Of a stretch of 10,498 nucleotides of DNA, positions 6,925 through 10,498 are shown in pieces. Source of the DNA: Phycisphaerales bacterium UBA1926. GTDB taxonomy: Bacteria; Planctomycetota; Phycisphaerae; Phycisphaerales; UBA1924. Position 1 is the stretch's first letter, and each line of letters begins with the position of its first letter. The stretch covers positions 29,684-40,181 of the forward strand of contig DDFO01000029.1 in NCBI GenBank assembly GCA_002337215.1. Direction: 5' to 3'. The notes under the pieces were generated by a model that was given only the letters and a program-made list of their open reading frames with translations, did not search any database and was not told the origin of the DNA. A program made the position numbers and the translations under genes.

Positions 6925-7761
6925 TCAGCGCCCGTCGCGGCCCGACGCCGGGCTCGGTCCGGCGGGCCAGAGCATCGATGGCATCTCGGCATCCCCTCCG
7001 ACGCGGATGAATCGCACGCCGAACACCGCGCTCAGCCGATCGGGCACGAGCACATCCCCCGTCGCCCCCGCCGCGGCGAGCGAGCCATCCTCACCGAGCA
7101 CCGCGGCGTCATCGGTGGACCGCAACGCGTGGTTCAGGTCGTGCAGAACGACGAGCACGGCGTGGCCTGCCTCGGCGCACGCACGCAGCAGCGTCAGGCT
7201 CTCGATCGCGTGCCTGGGGTCCATCGCGCTGACGGGTTCGTCGGCGAGCAGCACGCCGGGGGATGCCTCGCCGGGCTCTCCGTCGAGTTGAGCAATCGCC
7301 CGTGCGAGAGCGCCCCGCTGCTGCTGCCCGATGCTCAGGTGCTCGAAGCGGTCCGACGACCGATCAGCAAGCCCGACCCGTTCGAGCGCGCGATCAACGG
7401 CGTCCCCCGCCGCCCCCCCCCGGCTGAGCCTCCCGAAACCGACCACTTCTCGCACGGTGTAGCCGAACGCGACCTCGGGACGCTGGGGCATGAGCGCGAG
7501 CAGGCGGGCACGCTCCGGGGCGGACCACGCCCGGGCGGGCCTGCCGGCGAGCGTGACGGACCCCGCATCCGGGCGATCGAGACCCGCGAGCAGGCGGAGC
7601 AGCGTGCTCTTGCCCGACCCGTTGGGACCGACCAGCGCCGTCACCCGCCCTGCCGCGATCGACAGCGACACCCCACGCAGCACGGGGGGTGCTTTCCCAT
7701 ACGAGAAGGTGACACCTTCGCACGAGAGGGGGGACGGGGCTGAATCGGCGTCGCTCGGCAC
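6925..7761 (-). CDS. ABC transporter ATP-binding protein, haem/iron-siderophore/cobalamin type (HmuV/FecE/BtuD-like)
   Basis: The product is 278 aa with all nucleotide-binding elements: Walker A GPNGSGKS (45-52), Q-loop MPQ (Q93), signature LSIGQ (142-146), Walker B VLLADEP (170-176, catalytic Glu175), D-loop SAMD and switch His207 in VLHDLN. The QQQRGALARAIAQL stretch after the signature and HDLNHALR match the FecE/BtuD/HmuV group, which powers import of haem, ferric siderophores or vitamin B12 at the inner membrane. The third signature position is Ile where LSGGQ is usual. The start is GTG 7761; no better start precedes the conserved LSCEGVTFSYG at 12-21, and no clear Shine-Dalgarno is visible. 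No permease or signal-peptide-bearing binding protein is adjacent, so partners must be encoded elsewhere. A short insertion, DGEPGEASPG (160-169), precedes Walker B. Confidence 0.93.
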   Translation of the reverse strand: MPSDADSAPSPLSCEGVTFSYGKAPPVLRGVSLSIAAGRVTALVGPNGSGKSTLLRLLAGLDRPDAGSVTLAGRPARAWSAPERARLLALMPQRPEVAFGYTVREVVGFGRLSRGGAAGDAVDRALERVGLADRSSDRFEHLSIGQQQRGALARAIAQLDGEPGEASPGVLLADEPVSAMDPRHAIESLTLLRACAEAGHAVLVVLHDLNHALRSTDDAAVLGEDGSLAAAGATGDVLVPDRLSAVFGVRFIRVGGDAEMPSMLWPAGPSPASGRDGR

Positions 7762-7821
7762 GGCCCCGAGGATAGCCGGGGCGACTATTCTTGCGGTGGA
7801 TCATGACCGCGTTTCGATGAA

Positions 7822-7836
7822 GCGTCCCTCGGACGC
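7822..7836 (+). other. Small hairpin in the leader of the SDR-like gene
   Basis: GCGTCC-CTC-GGACGC is a perfect 6-bp stem with a 3-nt loop, 34 nt before ATG 7871, in the 109-nt divergent gap to the ABC ATPase. No convincing promoter pair was found in this gap for either gene. Confidence 0.35.
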
Positions 7837-7870
7837 GCCCCTCAGGACCGAGCCACGGAGATCGATTGCC

Positions 7871-8890
7871 ATGACGACCGCCGATTCACCGATCAAGACC
7901 GTCGCCGTCACCGGGGGCACCGGGTTTGTGGGCCGCCATCTCGTCAGCGAACTTCTGAGCCGGGGGCTGACTGTCCGCGTGCTCGCTCGCGACGCCCAGA
8001 AGGCAGGAGAGACGCTCCCGGAAGACGCCGTCACCGGCACCACCGCCCAGGGAGGCTCTCTGGAGGTGATCCTGGGCGATATCTTCGACGACAACGCTGT
8101 CGCGTCCCTCGTGGACGGCGCCGACGCGTGCGTCCATCTGATCGGCATCATCCGCGAGACCCGCGGCGGGCAGACCTTCGAGCGGATGCACGTCGAGGCC
8201 GTCGAGAAGATCGTCGCTGCCTGCGAGAAGGCGGGCTGCTCGCGCTACCTGCACATGTCAGCGATCGCGGCCGACCCCGAGGGCGGCGCGGCCTACCAGA
8301 AGACCAAGTTCCGCGGCGAGCAGGCCGTCCGCGGGTCGTCGCTTGATTGGACCATCTTCCGCCCCGGGTTCATCCACGGCCCGGACGGCGAGTTCGTGGG
8401 CATGATGAAGGGCTGGGCCGAGGGGCGGAAGGCCCCGTTTGCATTCCTCCCCTACTTCACCCGCATCGAGATCAACGGTGCGCCCACCCCGGCGAACCCG
8501 CCCAAGATCACGGACCCAATCGTCGCCCCGGTGCACGTGGACGATGTCGCCAAGGCGTTTGCCGACGCCTTGACCTCTCCCGAGAGCATCGGCGAGATCT
8601 ACCGCCTCGCGGGCCCCGAGGAAATCTCCTTCCCCGACATGCTCCGCTTCGTGCGCGACACCGTCCCGCACGGCAAGGACGGCATGCCGGCGCTGGGCCT
8701 GCCGGGCCCGATCGCCGCGGGGAAGGCGCTCGCCGCCCAGTTCCTGGGTCTGGGGGGGCTGCTTCCTTTCGACTACGGCATGGCGCTGATGGGCGAGAAG
8801 GACGTGCTCGCCGACAACACGAAGGCGCACACGCACCTGGGTTTCGAGCCGCGGGCGTTCAGGGAGTCCGCGAAGGCGTATTTGGCGTAG
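7871..8890 (+). CDS. NAD(P)-binding SDR-like protein, complex I NDUFA9-type
   Basis: The product is 339 aa. The Rossmann dinucleotide motif TGGTGFVG lies at residues 14-21 and is followed by the strand and Arg (VRVLARD, 35-41) that often favour NADP(H). D70-D74 belong to the usual LEVILGDIFDD acidic strand. HLIGIIRE (89-96) and WTIFRPGFIHG (160-170) are hallmarks of the atypical SDR group related to the 39-kDa subunit of respiratory complex I. Ser130 and Y142-x3-K146 retain the SDR catalytic spacing, so a reductase or epimerase activity is possible. The known eukaryotic relative is structural, binding NADPH in complex I; most bacterial members are uncharacterised. The C-terminal part (about 215-339, VHVDDVAKAF) is substrate-domain-like. 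Start ATG 7871 has GGAG ten nt upstream; an in-frame ATG at 7817 is less likely. It is cytoplasmic, with no nuo genes in view. Confidence 0.9.
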   Translation: MTTADSPIKTVAVTGGTGFVGRHLVSELLSRGLTVRVLARDAQKAGETLPEDAVTGTTAQGGSLEVILGDIFDDNAVASLVDGADACVHLIGIIRETRGGQTFERMHVEAVEKIVAACEKAGCSRYLHMSAIAADPEGGAAYQKTKFRGEQAVRGSSLDWTIFRPGFIHGPDGEFVGMMKGWAEGRKAPFAFLPYFTRIEINGAPTPANPPKITDPIVAPVHVDDVAKAFADALTSPESIGEIYRLAGPEEISFPDMLRFVRDTVPHGKDGMPALGLPGPIAAGKALAAQFLGLGGLLPFDYGMALMGEKDVLADNTKAHTHLGFEPRAFRESAKAYLA

Positions 8891-8916
8891 GCCGAACTCC
8901 GGCGCTCGAACTCGCA

Positions 8917-8998
8917 CGTGTGCCACGGCCATCCTGGCCGTGTTGCTTTCTCGTCCCAAGAGTTGCACACGGCACGGCCAGAATGGCCGTGGTACACG
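8917..8998. repeat. Inverted pair of GC-rich palindromes (REP-like) between convergent genes
   Basis: Each arm contains CACGGCCA-3 nt-TGGCCGTG, an 8-bp stem: 8924-8942 with loop TCC and 8973-8991 with loop GAA. The surrounding 26-nt units (8917-8942 and the reverse complement of 8973-8998) agree at 24 of 26 positions, so the pair can also fold into one long hairpin with a 30-nt loop. There is no T-tract. It fills the 139-nt gap between the ends of the SDR gene and the BtuF-like gene. It could act as a bidirectional transcription or mRNA-end barrier, and I suspect it is a dispersed element. Confidence 0.75.
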
Positions 8999-9029
8999 CA
9001 TTGTCGAACCAAAGCGGCCGACAGAATTC

Positions 9030-10052
9030 TTAGCTCGGTCTCTTCAGCGCGGCGTACGGGAAGGACTCCGAAACGAGCTCCTCCCTCCCGTTCAACCACC
9101 CCACCAACCACTCAAATGCATCCACCAGCCGCGGCCCGGGACGGTTGAACATCTGGTTCCCGTCCACCACCGCCACCCGGCCAGCCCGCACCGCCGGCAA
9201 CTCCCCCCACCACTCGGTCTCCGCGGCCAGCTTCTTCGTCTCCGCCACCGCCTGCTCGAGCGTCAACCCGCAGGGGCAGACGATGAGGTAGTCGGGCCGC
9301 GTCGCCGCGAACGCCTCGGCGGGCACGCGGATCGACTTGCCCGCGACGCGCTGGCCCGCCTGCATCCCCGCCGCGGCGCCCATGTTCTCACGCGGGACGC
9401 ACTCGTTGAGCGGGTGGCGTCCGCCGGCCCGCTCGATCATCTGGACGGTCCAATGACCCGCAACAAACAACGGATCTGTCCATTCGAGGAAACCCACGAC
9501 CGGGCCCTCGGTATACGGGTTGACGAAACTCTCGGCCGCGATCCAGCGGCTGCGCATCTCGAACACCGCTCGGGAGGCCTGCTCCGCGAGCCCCACCGCC
9601 TTGCCCACCAGCAAGTGGTCGTCCCACACGCCCTCGATCGTCTCAGAGGCCAGCGCGATCACCTCGGGCTCGCGGCCAGCCTTTTCGCCGATCCGCCTCG
9701 CCGCGGCCCGGACAGAACCCAGGTCTATGGAACAGACATCACACAAATCCTGGGTGAGAATCACGTCGGGGGCGAGTTCGACGAGCAGTTCCTCATCGAG
9801 CGTGTACAGCGCCGACGACGACTCCATCGCGGCCCGGACCGCCGCGTCGACCGCCGCCGCGTCGGTCCCGCTGCCGGGGTCGTACCCCGTCTTCTGGCCC
9901 GTAATGGCAGGGATTTCCGACAAACCACCTCTAGGATCGATCGGAAAATCGCACTCGTGGCTCCGCCCCACGAGCATCTCGACCCCGCCGATGCGGGCGA
10001 GGATCTCGGTCGCGGAAGGGAGCAGGCTGACAACACGTTTCATGTCCTTCAT
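9030..10052 (-). CDS. Cytoplasmic BtuF-like protein (periplasmic-binding-protein fold, 'cobalamin-binding' family)
   Basis: The product is 340 aa and belongs to the Peripla_BP_2 fold family, here the widespread group annotated as cobalamin-binding or ABC substrate-binding protein. Diagnostic motifs in order are SLLPSATEI (9-17), GRSHECD (29-35), LDEELL...PDVILTQDLCDVC (85-107), FLEWTDPLFVAGHW (188-201), CPCG (259-262) and NRPGPRLVD (303-311). There is no signal peptide or lipobox, because the fold begins within a few residues of the N-terminus, so the protein is probably cytoplasmic and not a transport receptor. True ligand and role are not established for this group. The start is uncertain: ATG 10052 or ATG 10043 (MKRVVSLLPS, where family similarity begins). 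AAGGA abuts the second too closely to serve as a Shine-Dalgarno. It converges on the SDR gene across the palindromic repeat. The only other transport-type gene is the ABC ATPase about 1.3 kb away, in a separate unit. Confidence 0.9.
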   Translation of the reverse strand: MKDMKRVVSLLPSATEILARIGGVEMLVGRSHECDFPIDPRGGLSEIPAITGQKTGYDPGSGTDAAAVDAAVRAAMESSSALYTLDEELLVELAPDVILTQDLCDVCSIDLGSVRAAARRIGEKAGREPEVIALASETIEGVWDDHLLVGKAVGLAEQASRAVFEMRSRWIAAESFVNPYTEGPVVGFLEWTDPLFVAGHWTVQMIERAGGRHPLNECVPRENMGAAAGMQAGQRVAGKSIRVPAEAFAATRPDYLIVCPCGLTLEQAVAETKKLAAETEWWGELPAVRAGRVAVVDGNQMFNRPGPRLVDAFEWLVGWLNGREELVSESFPYAALKRPS

Positions 10053-10151
10053 CGTATGGGCCGAAACAATCGGGGCACCGCGGCGTTCAGCCTCGGCGAG
10101 CAAGCCAGCCCCGAGTCCGCCCGAACGACCTCGCGGATCCCCATCCCGCCG

Positions 10152-10172
10152 CCCGGGGCGATACGCTCCGGG
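10152..10172. repeat. Stable hairpin in the divergent intergenic region
   Basis: CCCGGGGCG-ATA-CGCTCCGGG forms nine pairs including one G-T, with a 3-nt loop. It lies 94 nt before the exported-protein ATG at 10266 and 99 nt upstream of the BtuF-like gene start. There is no T-tract in either direction, so a terminator is unlikely; it may be a regulatory site or leader structure. Confidence 0.4.
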
Positions 10173-10185
10173 AGTTCAAGTCAAT

Positions 10186-10222
10186 CCGATCGAACCGACC
10201 CGGCAGACAAGCCCGATCGAAC
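10186..10222. repeat. Direct repeat CCGATCGAAC x2
   Basis: Perfect 10-nt copies lie at 10186-10195 and 10213-10222, with starts 27 nt apart, between the hairpin and the ATG at 10266. The spacing is not a whole number of helical turns. This could be a regulator-binding pair or chance. Confidence 0.35.
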
Positions 10223-10265
10223 AGCCCCATTGAACAACAGGATCGGCCCACGGGCCGGCACAAAC

Positions 10266-10498
10266 ATGCCCAACACCATCCGCAATCGCGTGCTCACAAC
10301 ATCTCTCACACCGCGCCGGGCGGGACGTCCCGCCCGCATCGCCTCGCTGGCATGTGCGCTGCCCCTCTCGCTCGCCCTGGCGTGCTCGGCGACGACCCTC
10401 GCGGTCGCGGCATCGATCCAGCCCGAGGCGACGGACCAGCAGCCGGTCACGGCCGACAGCGTGCCCGGGCCCGCGGGCGAGACGAGCGGCGACGACCC
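10266..10498 (+). CDS. Exported protein of unknown function (partial, C-terminus off the right edge)
   Basis: From ATG 10266 the plus strand stays open for 77 codons to the window end, with mostly G/C third positions. The translation has a basic N-terminal region with several arginines (PRRAGRPARIASL, 16-28) followed by a hydrophobic stretch (ACALPLSLALACSATTLAVA, 29-48), which reads as a long signal peptide or single membrane anchor, with likely cleavage near AVAAS. Cys40 lacks a canonical lipobox, since position -3 is Ala, so a lipoprotein is possible but not favoured. The RR is not in a proper Tat motif. Residues after 50 (QPEATDQQPVTADSVPGP...) are Pro/Ala/Asp-rich, like a linker. No family can be assigned from this much sequence. 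No Shine-Dalgarno is clear, and a CGGCCC/GGGCCG palindrome (10244-10257) sits 8 nt upstream of the ATG. Confidence 0.65.
   Translation, partial: MPNTIRNRVLTTSLTPRRAGRPARIASLACALPLSLALACSATTLAVAASIQPEATDQQPVTADSVPGPAGETSGDD
10317..10336. repeat. Perfect 20-bp palindrome inside the exported-protein gene
   Basis: The half-site CGGGCGGGAC is followed directly by its exact reverse complement, centred on ACGT. It falls in the codons for the basic region ahead of the hydrophobic segment. It may be a dispersed GC-rich element or a by-product of Arg/Gly/Pro codons. Confidence 0.6.

Noticed and set aside
7785..7796. TATTCT as a -10 box for the SDR-like gene
   Set aside because: No acceptable -35 element lies 16-18 nt upstream.
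7490..7870. N-terminal extension of the SDR-like gene back to 7490
   Set aside because: It overlaps the ABC ATPase coding sequence in antisense and adds no family sequence; the Rossmann motif begins about 10 residues after ATG 7871.
10053..10103. TTG start at 10103 for the BtuF-like gene
   Set aside because: It is a rare start codon with no ribosome binding site, and family similarity begins at the methionines at 10052 or 10043.

Overview
The window is high-GC bacterial DNA (roughly two thirds G+C by eye, with strong G/C bias at third codon positions). It most likely comes from a planctomycete of the Phycisphaerae. The main evidence is two secreted proteins that end in the Cys-bounded, double-repeat 'GC-type' dockerin domain typical of that group. 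One of them also carries a choice-of-anchor Q segment, and a GC-rich palindromic repeat of a kind I associate with planctomycete genomes lies between two convergent genes. The lineage is an inference; no rRNA or other marker gene is present.

Layout, left to right. (1) 1-366, minus: a GNAT acetyltransferase of the RimJ/RimL type, cut by the left edge. (2) 437-1105, minus: a three-helix membrane protein of unknown function, much lower in GC than its neighbours and so a candidate for horizontal acquisition. (3) 1138-3681, minus: ribonuclease R with a complete RNB active site. (4) 3746-3785: an intrinsic terminator reading on the minus strand. It ends the next gene and also excludes the longer possible RNase R start. 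(5) 3823-5784, minus: a large secreted beta-helix-like protein with four Gly-Gly-X-rich blocks, a choice-of-anchor Q segment and a Ca-type dockerin. (6) 5785-6050: a divergent intergenic region with a good candidate sigma70-like promoter for the plus-strand gene. (7) 6051-6920, plus: a second secreted protein with a degenerate dockerin. (8) 6925-7761, minus: an ABC transporter ATPase of the haem/iron/cobalamin type, ending 4 nt from gene 7. (9) 7871-8890, plus: an NAD(P)-binding SDR-like protein of the complex I NDUFA9 type. (10) 8917-8998: two inverted palindromes between convergent genes. (11) 9030-10052, minus: a BtuF-like binding-fold protein without a signal peptide. (12) 10266-10498, plus: the start of an exported protein cut by the right edge.

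This is mostly an ordinary chromosomal segment of short, frequently divergent or convergent transcription units, not one operon. I see no defence system, CRISPR array, phage, insertion sequence or RNA gene. The parts most worth following up are the glycine-rich beta-helix protein with its divergent dockerin-bearing neighbour, the low-GC membrane protein, and the inverted palindromic repeat at 8917-8998.
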